From the NCBI RefSeq assembly GCF_000739775.1, contig NZ_BBJH01000029.1, positions 82,512-146,511 on the forward strand: a DNA stretch of 64,000 nt, read 5' to 3'. Under the pieces are notes generated by a model, which was not told the DNA's origin, ran no database searches, and saw nothing but the letters and a program-made list of their open reading frames with translations. This stretch comes from Paraburkholderia heleia NBRC 101817. GTDB lineage: Bacteria; Pseudomonadota; Gammaproteobacteria; Burkholderiales; Burkholderiaceae. The translations under genes were made by a program, and so were the position numbers. Positions within the stretch are counted from its first letter, which is position 1; every line of letters starts with the position of its first letter. Below are positions 18,670 through 25,935 of this stretch, one piece after another.

Positions 18670-19518
18670 ATGAAACTGCTTCGCTATGGCCCGAAGGGCC
18701 ACGAGAAACCGGGCCTGCTCGACGCCGAAGGCCGCATTCGCGCGCTCTCGGGCAACGTGGCCGACATTGCGGGCGACGTGCTCTCGGACGCCGGCCTCGC
18801 GCAACTGCGCACGATCGATCCGGAAACGCTGCCGCTCGTCGAAGGCAATCCGCGTATCGGCCCCTGCGTGGGCCATATCGGCAAGATGGTCTGTATCGGT
18901 CTGAACTATGCCGATCACGCCGCCGAGTCGGGCATGCCGGTGCCGGGCGAGCCGGTCGTCTTCAACAAGTGGACGAGCGCCATCGTCGGCCCGAACGATG
19001 ATATCGAGATCCCGCGCGGCTCGAAGAAGACCGACTGGGAAGTGGAACTGGGCGTCGTGATCGGCAAGCACGCGAAGAACGTGAGCGAGGCGGACGCGCT
19101 CGACTACGTGGCGGGCTACTGCGTGGTCAACGACGTGTCCGAGCGCGAATGGCAGATCGAGCGCGGCGGCCAGTGGGACAAGGGCAAGGGCTTCGACACC
19201 TTCGGCCCGACGGGCCCGTGGCTCGTCACGCGTGACGAGGTGGCCGATCCGCAGAACCTCTCCATGTGGCTCGAAGTGGACGGCCATCGTTACCAGAACG
19301 GCAGCACGCGCACGATGATCTTCACGGTCGCGAAGCTCGTTTCGTATCTCTCGGAGTGCATGAGCCTGCAGCCGGGCGACGTGATCTCCACCGGCACGCC
19401 GCCGGGCGTGGGCATGGGCGTGAAGCCGAACCCCGTGTTCCTGAAGGCGGGGCAAACGGTGCGCCTCGGCATCGAGGGCCTCGGCGAACAGCAGCAAAAA
19501 ACGCGCGCGGCTGAGTAA
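18670..19518 (+). CDS. FAH-family hydrolase, predicted 2,4-diketo-3-deoxy-L-fuconate hydrolase
   Basis: The 282-residue protein is a fumarylacetoacetate hydrolase family member. VCIGLNYADHAAESGMPVP opens the core domain, metal ligands lie in WEVELGVVIG, and the family end block is GDVISTGTPPGVGMG. Such enzymes cleave beta-diketo acids and here would release pyruvate and lactate, the last step. Relatives are often annotated as ureidoglycolate lyase, which the context does not support. A GAGGAA site precedes the ATG. It is the last gene of the operon, followed by a terminator. Confidence 0.9.
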   Translation: MKLLRYGPKGHEKPGLLDAEGRIRALSGNVADIAGDVLSDAGLAQLRTIDPETLPLVEGNPRIGPCVGHIGKMVCIGLNYADHAAESGMPVPGEPVVFNKWTSAIVGPNDDIEIPRGSKKTDWEVELGVVIGKHAKNVSEADALDYVAGYCVVNDVSEREWQIERGGQWDKGKGFDTFGPTGPWLVTRDEVADPQNLSMWLEVDGHRYQNGSTRTMIFTVAKLVSYLSECMSLQPGDVISTGTPPGVGMGVKPNPVFLKAGQTVRLGIEGLGEQQQKTRAAE

Positions 19519-19536
19519 GCGCGCCGCCAGCACGAA

Positions 19537-19588
19537 AAGCGCGCGAGGGGAGGCGGGACAGACCGCTTCGCCTCGCGCGCCTTGTTTT
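19537..19588. terminator. Terminator shared by the sugar operon and the convergent thioesterase gene
   Basis: A 10-bp GC-rich stem (GCGCGCGAGG at 19537-19546 with CCTCGCGCGC at 19569-19578) is flanked by AAAA on the left and TTGTTTT on the right. It lies between two converging genes and could act in both directions. Confidence 0.75.
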
Positions 19589-19602
19589 GTGACACAGGCC
19601 TT

Positions 19603-20046
19603 TCAGTTCGTCGGACTTTTGTCTTCCGGCCCGCTGCCCTCGGCAAGCCGGTTCACCGTCCCCTGCGCGAGCGCCACGAGCTTTTCGTCGCCGTTTTCCA
19701 TTACGTACACGCTGCACTGGCAGGTGGCCTGGTGGCGCCCCGCGTGGACGACACGGGCCCGCGCCATCAGCGTGCCCTTGAGCGCCGGGCGCAGATAGTT
19801 GATCTTGTATTCCCCCGTCACCACGCGCGGCCCGAGCGCCAGCGCGCCGGCGAAGGTCAGCGCGTTGTCGGCGAGATAGCTGATCACGCCGCCATGCACG
19901 TAGCCGTGCTGCTGCTTGAGGTCGTCGCGTACGGGCAGGCGCAGGGTCAGCTCGTCGGTTCCCACATGGGTCAGTTCGGTTCCGAGCAGCACGCTGAACG
20001 GTTGGGCATGCAAAGCGCCGCGCGCGCGGTCCACAAGATCGGTCAT
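19603..20046 (-). CDS. PaaI-type hotdog thioesterase
   Basis: The 147-residue protein has the single hotdog domain of the PaaI/YigI thioesterases, with the characteristic QHGYVHGGVISYLADNAL motif at about residues 45-62. Members hydrolyse acyl- or phenylacetyl-CoA thioesters in the cytoplasm. The ATG at 20046 follows AGGGA eight bases upstream. An in-frame ATG 31 codons earlier has no site. It is convergent with the fucose operon and apparently unrelated to it. The substrate is unknown. Confidence 0.85.
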   Translation of the reverse strand: MTDLVDRARGALHAQPFSVLLGTELTHVGTDELTLRLPVRDDLKQQHGYVHGGVISYLADNALTFAGALALGPRVVTGEYKINYLRPALKGTLMARARVVHAGRHQATCQCSVYVMENGDEKLVALAQGTVNRLAEGSGPEDKSPTN

Positions 20047-20232
20047 CGTCGCATTCCCTGGGTCTATCCCCGAGTGGTTTCCTAACCACTCTAGGAAGCC
20101 TCCGCGTCGAGTCAAGGTGAATCGAATCGAATCGGTCATTCTATTGTTGCGAGAAATGGAGGGAATGACCGCGCAACCATTGCCGAAATGATTTGTTGCG
20201 CATTTTGGGGTGTTTTTTCACGGTTTAGGGCT

Positions 20233-20259
20233 CAAAAACCGGGGTTGCGTGGCCGTAAA
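20233..20259 (+). promoter_or_regulatory. Candidate sigma-28 (FliA) promoter for the chemoreceptor
   Basis: CAAA at 20233-20236, a 15-base spacer and GCCGTAAA at 20252-20259 match the sigma-28 layout (TAAA, 15 bases, GCCGATAA) with two mismatches. It lies 67 bases before the chemoreceptor start, a usual distance. Chemoreceptors are classical FliA targets. Confidence 0.55.
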
Positions 20260-20326
20260 CGCAGTGCGGGCCCGGGCGATCACATGCTCGCGCCTCACTC
20301 ATTCACTGCTATCCCAGGTGTCCCCG

Positions 20327-21886
20327 ATGTTCAGCAAGATCAAGGTCGCATCCGGCCTGTTGTGTGTCCTCGTCGCGTTCTGCGTACTGCAGCTCGTGAC
20401 CGCAGGACTGGGTTACTGGTCGCTCACGCGCACGCACGACGACGTGGCCGACCTCTCGAAAGTGGCGTTGCGGCAGGCGAGCGCCGCCAACGTCATCACC
20501 CAGCAGTTGATGGACGCCCGTATCAATCTCTCGCGTGCGGGCACGCGCATGGTGCGCGGCGGCACGGTGCCGACCGACATGGTCAATCACGCGCGCGACC
20601 AGCTGGCCGCCGCCGACACCACGTTCGCGGCGCTCATGGCCGTGCCGCCGATCAACGACGACAACCGCGCGCGCGTCGCCGCGCTCGGCGAGCGCTACCA
20701 GGTGTACCGCAAGGCGCTCGGCGAGCTGGTCGACGACCTCAACGGCAACAATCTGCAGGCCTTCCTTGACCAGCCGACGCAGTCGTACCAGGACGCCTAT
20801 CTCGCAGAACTGCACGCCTTCGCTCAGTTCAGCGCCGCGGCGAGCCGCGCTTCCCTCGACTCGGTCGATTCGCGCCTCGCGCTGTTCCAGGGCGTGGGCG
20901 TCGTCATCGTGGTCCTGCTGATCGCGCTCGCGACCGGCGTGCACTTCGCGCTGCGCCGCGGCGTAGTGGAACCGCTCGAGGAAGCGGGCCGCCATTTCGA
21001 CCGCATCGCGCGCGGGCGTCTCGACGAGCGCATCGCCGCGCGCGGCGAGAACGAGATCGGCCGGCTGTTCCAGGGCCTTGCGCTGATGCAGGCGAGCCTC
21101 GCGCGCACCGTCCACACCGTGCGCGAAACGGCGGGCTCGATCCACGTGGGCGCCGACGAGATCGCCACCGGCAACGCCGATCTTTCGGCGCGCACCGAAT
21201 CGCAGGCGGCTTCGCTGGAGGAAACGGCGGCGAGCATGGAGGAATTGACAGGCACCGTGCGCAACACCGCCGAGAACGCGCGCGAGGCCAACGCGCTGGC
21301 GGAGGCGGCGCTCGACGCGACCGCGCGCGGCGGCGCCGTGGTGGACGAGGTGGTCGAGCGCATGCGCGGCATTGCACAAAGCTCGGACAAGATCGCCGAG
21401 ATCATCGGCGTGATCGACGGCATCGCGTTCCAGACCAATATTCTTGCGCTCAACGCGGCCGTGGAAGCGGCGCGCGCGGGCGAGCAGGGCCGCGGTTTCG
21501 CGGTCGTGGCGGGCGAGGTGCGCGGGCTCGCGCAGCGCAGCGCGCAGTCGGCCAAGGAGATCAAGACGCTGATCAGCGAGTCGGTTTCGCAGATCCGCGG
21601 CGGCTCGGAGCTGGTGGAGCGCGCGGGCGAGTCGATGCGCGAGGTGTCGAACTCGATCTCGCGGGCCACGCAGATGATGGCGGGTATCAGCGCCTCGTCG
21701 CTCGAGCAGAGCACGGGCATCGATCAGGTGAATCAGGCCGTCTCGCAGATGGACCAGATGACCCAGCAGAACGCGGCGCTCGTCGAGGAGGCCGCGGCGG
21801 CTGCGGCTTCGTTGCATCAGCAGACGCGCCAGCTTTCCGAGGCCGTGGCCGCGTTCGAGATTTCGCCGGCCGTATTGGCGGCCTGA
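20327..21886 (+). CDS. Methyl-accepting chemotaxis protein with Tar-type sensor
   Basis: The 519-residue chemoreceptor has an N-terminal membrane segment (about 8-30), a periplasmic four-helix-bundle sensor of Tar/Tsr type (to about 185) and a second membrane segment (about 190-212). A HAMP domain and a long signalling coiled coil follow, with the conserved tip IDGIAFQTNILALNAAVEAA. Flanking methylation helices are present, but there is no NWETF-like C-terminal pentapeptide for CheR/CheB docking. The ATG at 20327 gives MFSKIKVASGLL, a normal MCP start. The frame upstream lacks a ribosome-binding site. The ligand is unknown. Confidence 0.93.
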   Translation: MFSKIKVASGLLCVLVAFCVLQLVTAGLGYWSLTRTHDDVADLSKVALRQASAANVITQQLMDARINLSRAGTRMVRGGTVPTDMVNHARDQLAAADTTFAALMAVPPINDDNRARVAALGERYQVYRKALGELVDDLNGNNLQAFLDQPTQSYQDAYLAELHAFAQFSAAASRASLDSVDSRLALFQGVGVVIVVLLIALATGVHFALRRGVVEPLEEAGRHFDRIARGRLDERIAARGENEIGRLFQGLALMQASLARTVHTVRETAGSIHVGADEIATGNADLSARTESQAASLEETAASMEELTGTVRNTAENAREANALAEAALDATARGGAVVDEVVERMRGIAQSSDKIAEIIGVIDGIAFQTNILALNAAVEAARAGEQGRGFAVVAGEVRGLAQRSAQSAKEIKTLISESVSQIRGGSELVERAGESMREVSNSISRATQMMAGISASSLEQSTGIDQVNQAVSQMDQMTQQNAALVEEAAAAAASLHQQTRQLSEAVAAFEISPAVLAA

Positions 21887-21914
21887 GCGACCCGGGCGCT
21901 CCGGGCGCATCGGC

Positions 21915-21932
21915 GGCGGGCTTTCGCCCGCC
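21915..21932. terminator. Hairpin between converging chemoreceptor and AGE genes
   Basis: GGCGGGC and GCCCGCC form a perfect 7-bp stem with loop TTTC, 28 bases after the chemoreceptor stop. Only a weak T-rich tail follows. Confidence 0.5.
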
Positions 21933-21959
21933 TGCATTGGCGTTTTGCGTCGTCGCGGC

Positions 21960-23045
21960 TCAGACGCCCATGCCCTGGTAGGCGGTCAAGAGGTGATACG
22001 GCGTGGTGGACGGCATGTCCGCGCGCGCCACGTCGCCGTTTGCGCTGCGGCATTCCACCCAGCCCTGCGGCGTGAGAAAGCGCGGCGCGAAGCGCCCGGT
22101 CTGCGGCGCGAGCGCGGCGCGCACCGCGGCGTCGCCGTGCGTGGCGAGCGCGCGCAGGTATTCCGTTTGTGCCCAGATGCGCTGCGTTGCATCGATCACC
22201 CGGCCCTGCTCGTCGAGCGCGGCCGCCACGGCGCCCGTTTCCGGGTCCACGCCGTGCTTCTGTGCAAAGACGAATGCGCGCGCGAGCGCTTCGTCCAGAC
22301 CCGATGCGCCCAACCGGGCGCCCGCACGCGAGGCCAGCCAGAACCATTCGAACTGATGTCCGGGCTCGAGGCGGTTGTCCGCCGCGCCGACCGGCAATTC
22401 GGCGATACAGCCCGTCGGCGTGTGCAGAAAGCCGCGCGCGAGCGCCTCGACGAGCCCCGTGATCGCCGTGTCGAACGCGCTGTCGCCGGTTGCCTCGCTC
22501 GCCGCGAGCCAGGCTTCGGTGAGATGCATGAGCGGATTCTGCAGCGGGCCGCCGGTGACGCCCGCAAAGGAAGCATCGAGCGCCGCGTTGAGCAGGCCGT
22601 CGCGGGCAGCGAAGCGGTCGACGATCAGCGAGGACGTTTCGCGCGCGAGGTCGAGCGCCTCGGCCGCGCCGAAGCGCTGGCCGTAAGCCGCGGTGGCGAA
22701 CACCACGAAGGCATGCGTGTAGAGGTCCTTGGTGGTGTCGAGCGGCGCGCCGGCCGCGTCGACGCTAAAGAACCATCCGCCGTGCTTCGGGTCCTGATAA
22801 GTGCGGCGCAGGGATTCGAACAGCGTTTGTGCGTGCGCGGCGTCGCCGGCTTCGGAGAAGACGAAGAGCTGGCGGGCGCATGCCATCGCGCGGTAGCGCG
22901 TGACGGGCAGCGGCTGCACGCCGGCCGCATCGAGCGCCTCGTAGGGCAGCCGCAGTTCGGCATTGAAGCCCGGGCCGCGCCACATCGGCAGGACGACGCG
23001 GTCGAAATGCTCGCGCAGGCTGGCTGCGCTCGTAGGTGTGTTCAT
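21960..23045 (-). CDS. AGE-family sugar epimerase/isomerase
   Basis: The 361-residue protein belongs to the N-acyl-D-glucosamine 2-epimerase (AGE) family of alpha/alpha-barrel sugar isomerases. Recognisable parts are YRAMACARQLFVFSEA, DLYTHAFVVFA, EPGHQFEWFWL with the catalytic-region histidine, and RIWAQTEYLRAL. Relatives interconvert mannose with fructose or glucose, or epimerise acylglucosamines. The exact activity cannot be read from sequence. It is cytoplasmic, appears to be a single gene, and is divergent from the alanine-rich membrane protein gene. Confidence 0.88.
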   Translation of the reverse strand: MNTPTSAASLREHFDRVVLPMWRGPGFNAELRLPYEALDAAGVQPLPVTRYRAMACARQLFVFSEAGDAAHAQTLFESLRRTYQDPKHGGWFFSVDAAGAPLDTTKDLYTHAFVVFATAAYGQRFGAAEALDLARETSSLIVDRFAARDGLLNAALDASFAGVTGGPLQNPLMHLTEAWLAASEATGDSAFDTAITGLVEALARGFLHTPTGCIAELPVGAADNRLEPGHQFEWFWLASRAGARLGASGLDEALARAFVFAQKHGVDPETGAVAAALDEQGRVIDATQRIWAQTEYLRALATHGDAAVRAALAPQTGRFAPRFLTPQGWVECRSANGDVARADMPSTTPYHLLTAYQGMGV

Positions 23046-23423
23046 GGCGAAAAGGTGCGGCGAAGCGTGTCACATCAAAAGAGCAATGCCGGCGATTGTA
23101 CGCATTCGCGCATGGCGCGGACATTCCGGGCAGCCGCAGTGCGATGGAGTACGAGGCGATTTGCGCGACGCTGCGCCGCTCGCCCAACGTGAAAGCGTTT
23201 GGCGAGGACAGCGCACCGGGTTGACTGTGCGGGGCGTCGGGTCGATGCCGGCTGGCCAGGGCCTGTGATTGGGCCTGTGATTGTCGCGGACAGCCCCCAA
23301 GTCGGGGAAGCGCCCCTGGCTGCGCGTTCTGGCATGCGACAATGGGCGTTCGAACCAGAACACGAGGACGTCGCCAAGCGGCCGTGACCGGCCGGCGCGC
23401 GACGCGAACCGCATCGCTGACCC
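23046..23423. other. Intergenic region with a short tandem repeat
   Basis: About 380 bases between divergent genes without a supported gene. It holds a perfect two-copy tandem repeat of GGGCCTGTGATT at 23259-23282. Promoters of both flanking genes must lie here, but none stands out. Confidence 0.4.
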
Positions 23424-24347
23424 ATGGCTGATTACGCAGATACCGCATCCTCTTCGCATCCCGAACACAACGCGCCGTGGCAGCCCCGCGCGACGTCTGC
23501 GTCGTCCGACGTTACTGAATCGCCGCTTGCTGTCGAATCCGATGTGCCACACGCGCCTGTCGGCGAGGCACTCGCTGCTGTTGCCGAAGCGGATGCCGCC
23601 GTGCGCCAGGGCACGCTGAGCGGCTTTGAAAGCCCCGAGCCGGCTCAGGCGGCGGCCGCGCCCGCCGACGAGGCCGGCGCGGCCAGTTCCGTTGCGGGTG
23701 CAACGACAGCGCGCCGCGCGCCGCGGGCGAAACGTGCTGCGGCTCCTGCCTTCGCCGAAGCGGCGGAGCCGGGCGTCGGAGCGGTGCAGGAGCCGGCTGC
23801 CGCCGCCTTGATCGCCGAGCCGTCGTTTGCCGCCGGCCCGGCTGAGCGCGTGGAACCCACCGGGTTCGCGTCGGAAGTGACGCAGGCAGCCTCCGAACCG
23901 GATGCGCTCACGCAGCGCTTCGACGCGCTCCAGGGCGCGCTCGCCGAGCAGCGCCGCATGGCGCTCGCTTCGTCGCGGCATCAAAAGTGGGTGCTTGCCG
24001 CCGCGTCGGCGGCGGTGCTCGCATCGGTCGGTTTCGGGATTGCGCAGTCGGTGCGGCTCGACAGCCTCGCAAACGAATCCCGCGCCGATGAGGCGCGCCT
24101 CGAGCAGTTCATCCTGAAGCAGCAGTCCGCGCTCGACGACCTTTCGCAGCGCGTTGCCGCGCAAACCGCAGCGGCCTCCGCGGCAGCGGCGGCCGCTGCC
24201 GCTGCTGCGGAAACCCCAGCGGCGCCCCCCGTGCGCGTGCCGTCCCGGGCGGCGCCGGCCAAGGCATCGCCCGCCCCCGCGCACCGTACGGCGGCGCATG
24301 CCACGCGCGCGGCTCACGCGAAAAGCGTCCAGAAAGCCATGCGCTGA
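23424..24347 (+). CDS. Alanine-rich single-pass membrane protein
   Basis: The 307-residue protein has a long low-complexity, Ala/Glu/Pro-rich N-terminal region without a signal peptide (1 to about 160). A single hydrophobic segment follows at about 190-210 (KWVLAAASAAVLASVGFGIA), then a predicted coiled coil (ARLEQFILKQQSALDDLSQR) and a basic, alanine-rich tail. The predicted topology puts the long N-terminus in the cytoplasm and the coiled coil in the periplasm. No family is recognised. The C-terminal A/P/K-rich repeats resemble linkers, not a catalytic domain. Confidence 0.6.
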   Translation: MADYADTASSSHPEHNAPWQPRATSASSDVTESPLAVESDVPHAPVGEALAAVAEADAAVRQGTLSGFESPEPAQAAAAPADEAGAASSVAGATTARRAPRAKRAAAPAFAEAAEPGVGAVQEPAAAALIAEPSFAAGPAERVEPTGFASEVTQAASEPDALTQRFDALQGALAEQRRMALASSRHQKWVLAAASAAVLASVGFGIAQSVRLDSLANESRADEARLEQFILKQQSALDDLSQRVAAQTAAASAAAAAAAAAAETPAAPPVRVPSRAAPAKASPAPAHRTAAHATRAAHAKSVQKAMR

Positions 24348-24387
24348 CCGGCTTCGGCTCGCGATCCCGCCCCTGTATCCGAAATCC

Positions 24388-24415
24388 CGATGCGTTGTTT
24401 TGTTGCAACGCATCG
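24388..24415. terminator. Hairpin downstream of the alanine-rich membrane protein gene
   Basis: CGATGCGTTG and CAACGCATCG form a perfect 10-bp stem with an 8-base T-rich loop, 40 bases after the stop. No T-run follows directly. A T7 tract occurs further on at about 24450 inside a second GC-rich inverted repeat. Confidence 0.5.
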
Positions 24416-24481
24416 AATGCGTGCGACCCCGTGCGGCAGCGCGTCGCAGTTTTTTTGCTGCGCTGCACTAGCGTTGCCCTG

Positions 24482-24521
24482 GGGGAAACCCTATAATTCG
24501 TTCTGTCTTAGGGAAAACCCT
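24482..24521 (+). promoter_or_regulatory. Putative -10 element flanked by two AGGG/CCCT-type inverted repeats
   Basis: GGGGAAACCCT (24482-24492) directly adjoins and shares a base with TATAAT (24492-24497). A second copy, AGGGAAAACCCT (24510-24521), follows 28 bases later. The arrangement suggests a promoter with two operator half-copies in front of the 51-residue ORF. No good -35 hexamer is visible at standard spacing. Confidence 0.5.
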
Positions 24522-24547
24522 GAACTGCAGCCTAACTGGGAGTCGCC

Positions 24548-24703
24548 ATGAGCTTCATCTTTGCCCTGTTCCAAAAGGTCAGCGATCTCTTCGCGTCGCC
24601 GTATCTGCCGATGGATTCGGAATATTCGTACGAAGCGCGTCACCGCGAAGCCGAGCGCGTTCGCCGCTCGCACTACATGCCGTTCGGCATGCCGCGTGAC
24701 TGA
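24548..24703 (+). CDS. 51-residue small protein
   Basis: A short ORF encodes MSFIFALFQKVSDLFASPYL followed by a polar, Arg/Glu-rich middle (EARHREAERVRRSHY) and ends MPFGMPRD. The amphipathic hydrophobic N-terminus could associate with the membrane. GGGAG lies eight bases upstream of the ATG, a TATAAT box with repeats lies before it, and a strong terminator follows, so this looks like a real, independently transcribed small gene. I do not recognise the family. Confidence 0.65.
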   Translation: MSFIFALFQKVSDLFASPYLPMDSEYSYEARHREAERVRRSHYMPFGMPRD

Positions 24704-24774
24704 TCGAAGCTGAAGCGCTTCGGGCGGCGCGCGCCGCCCAACGCGCTTCTCCGGTCGGACCGCCAGGTCTTCGA

Positions 24775-24812
24775 GCAAGGCCGGCTCTCGCAAGAGAGCC
24801 GGCCTTGCTTGC
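24775..24812 (+). terminator. Strong terminator after the 51-residue ORF
   Basis: A perfect 15-bp stem (GCAAGGCCGGCTCTC paired with GAGAGCCGGCCTTGC) with the tetraloop GCAA is followed by TTGCGTT. It lies 71 bases after the small ORF. Confidence 0.8.
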
Positions 24813-24918
24813 GTTATGGGGCTGTTGCACGGCGAAGTCGCTTCGTCTGGCGTGACGGCGAGCGAGCGCGGCTCGTGTCATAGTAATGCCGCACTGAAAT
24901 CGCTACGCCTCTCACCCC

Positions 24919-25533
24919 ATGTCCAATACCTACTTCTACGACCCCGCCCAGGGCCATGGCCTGCCGCACGATCCGTTCAAGGCGATCGTCGCGCCACGCG
25001 TGATCGGCTGGATCTCCAGCCGCGCAAAAAACGGCGCGCTCAATCTCGCGCCCTACAGTTTCTTCGGCGCGTTCGCCACGTTTCCGCCGATCATCGGGTT
25101 CTGCAGCGAAGGCCGCAAGGACAGCATCAGCAACATCGAAGAGACCGGTGAGTTCGTCTGGAATCTCACGTCGAAGGCGCTGGCGCCGCAGATGAACCGC
25201 ACCTCCGCGCCGGTCGCCGCCGACGTCGACGAATTCGCGCTCGCAGGCCTCACGGCCGCGCCGGGCCGCAGCGTGGCGGTGCCGCACGTGGCGCAGTCGC
25301 CGGCCGCGCTCGAATGCAAGCTGCTGAAGGTCGTGCGGCTCAACACACTGGACGGCGCGCCCATGGACAACTGGCTCGCGCTGGGGCAGGTGGTGGGTGT
25401 GCACATCCGCGAGGAATTTCTGAAGGACGGCCTGTTCGACACACACGCCGCCCAGCCCGTCATGCGCGCGGGTTATCGCGCCGACTACGCGCAAATCGGC
25501 GAGATGTTCCAGATGGTGCGGCCGAGCGCGTAG
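24919..25533 (+). CDS. Flavin reductase-like protein
   Basis: The 204-residue protein belongs to the flavin reductase-like, FMN-binding split-barrel family. The core begins FKAIVAPRVIGWISSRAKNG and continues NLAPYSFFGAFATFPPIIGF. The segment NIEETGEFVWNL is also conserved. Members bind FMN and reduce flavins or act in oxidative pathways with partner monooxygenases. No monooxygenase gene is adjacent, so the physiological role is open. It is cytoplasmic and appears to stand alone. Confidence 0.88.
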   Translation: MSNTYFYDPAQGHGLPHDPFKAIVAPRVIGWISSRAKNGALNLAPYSFFGAFATFPPIIGFCSEGRKDSISNIEETGEFVWNLTSKALAPQMNRTSAPVAADVDEFALAGLTAAPGRSVAVPHVAQSPAALECKLLKVVRLNTLDGAPMDNWLALGQVVGVHIREEFLKDGLFDTHAAQPVMRAGYRADYAQIGEMFQMVRPSA

Positions 25534-25626
25534 GCCGCTGCGGGCGTGAGCAGGTCGCGGCGTTGCCGCGTCCAGCCCGCCCGCAGATAATGGCCCGACA
25601 GCGCGAGGCGCGCAGGGAGGCAATCC

Positions 25627-25923
25627 ATGCAATCTCCGACGGGATCGGTAGTGGCGCTCAGTTCTGCCGCCTCGACGATGTTTTCGATCGGCCTCATCGC
25701 GCTCGGCTACTGGGGACTGCACGAGCCGACGGCCTGGCGTATCGGCGACCGGGTGGTCGTCGGCATCGCGCTCGTGGGCTTCGCCTGCCTTGGCAGCGTG
25801 CCCTGGCTCGCCACCTCGCCCGCGAAGCCCAACGACGAATCGCGTTTCCTGATGGCGCGCCGCGCCTTTCTCTGCGGCGCGGCTGCCGTGTGGGTGTCGA
25901 TCGTGCTGTCGCTCGTGCTGTGA
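25627..25923 (+). CDS. Small inner-membrane protein
   Basis: The 98-residue protein has three hydrophobic segments (about 8-30, 38-60 and 76-98) and short polar loops, so it should be an integral inner-membrane protein. AGGGAGG lies just upstream of the ATG. It starts about 95 bases after the flavin reductase gene. No domain is recognised. Confidence 0.65.
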   Translation: MQSPTGSVVALSSAASTMFSIGLIALGYWGLHEPTAWRIGDRVVVGIALVGFACLGSVPWLATSPAKPNDESRFLMARRAFLCGAAAVWVSIVLSLVL

Positions 25924-25935
25924 TCCGGCGCGCGA

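Noticed and set aside
24919..25923. Possible flavin-dependent monooxygenase system around the flavin reductase gene
   Set aside because: No monooxygenase gene is adjacent; the next gene encodes a small membrane protein of unknown function.
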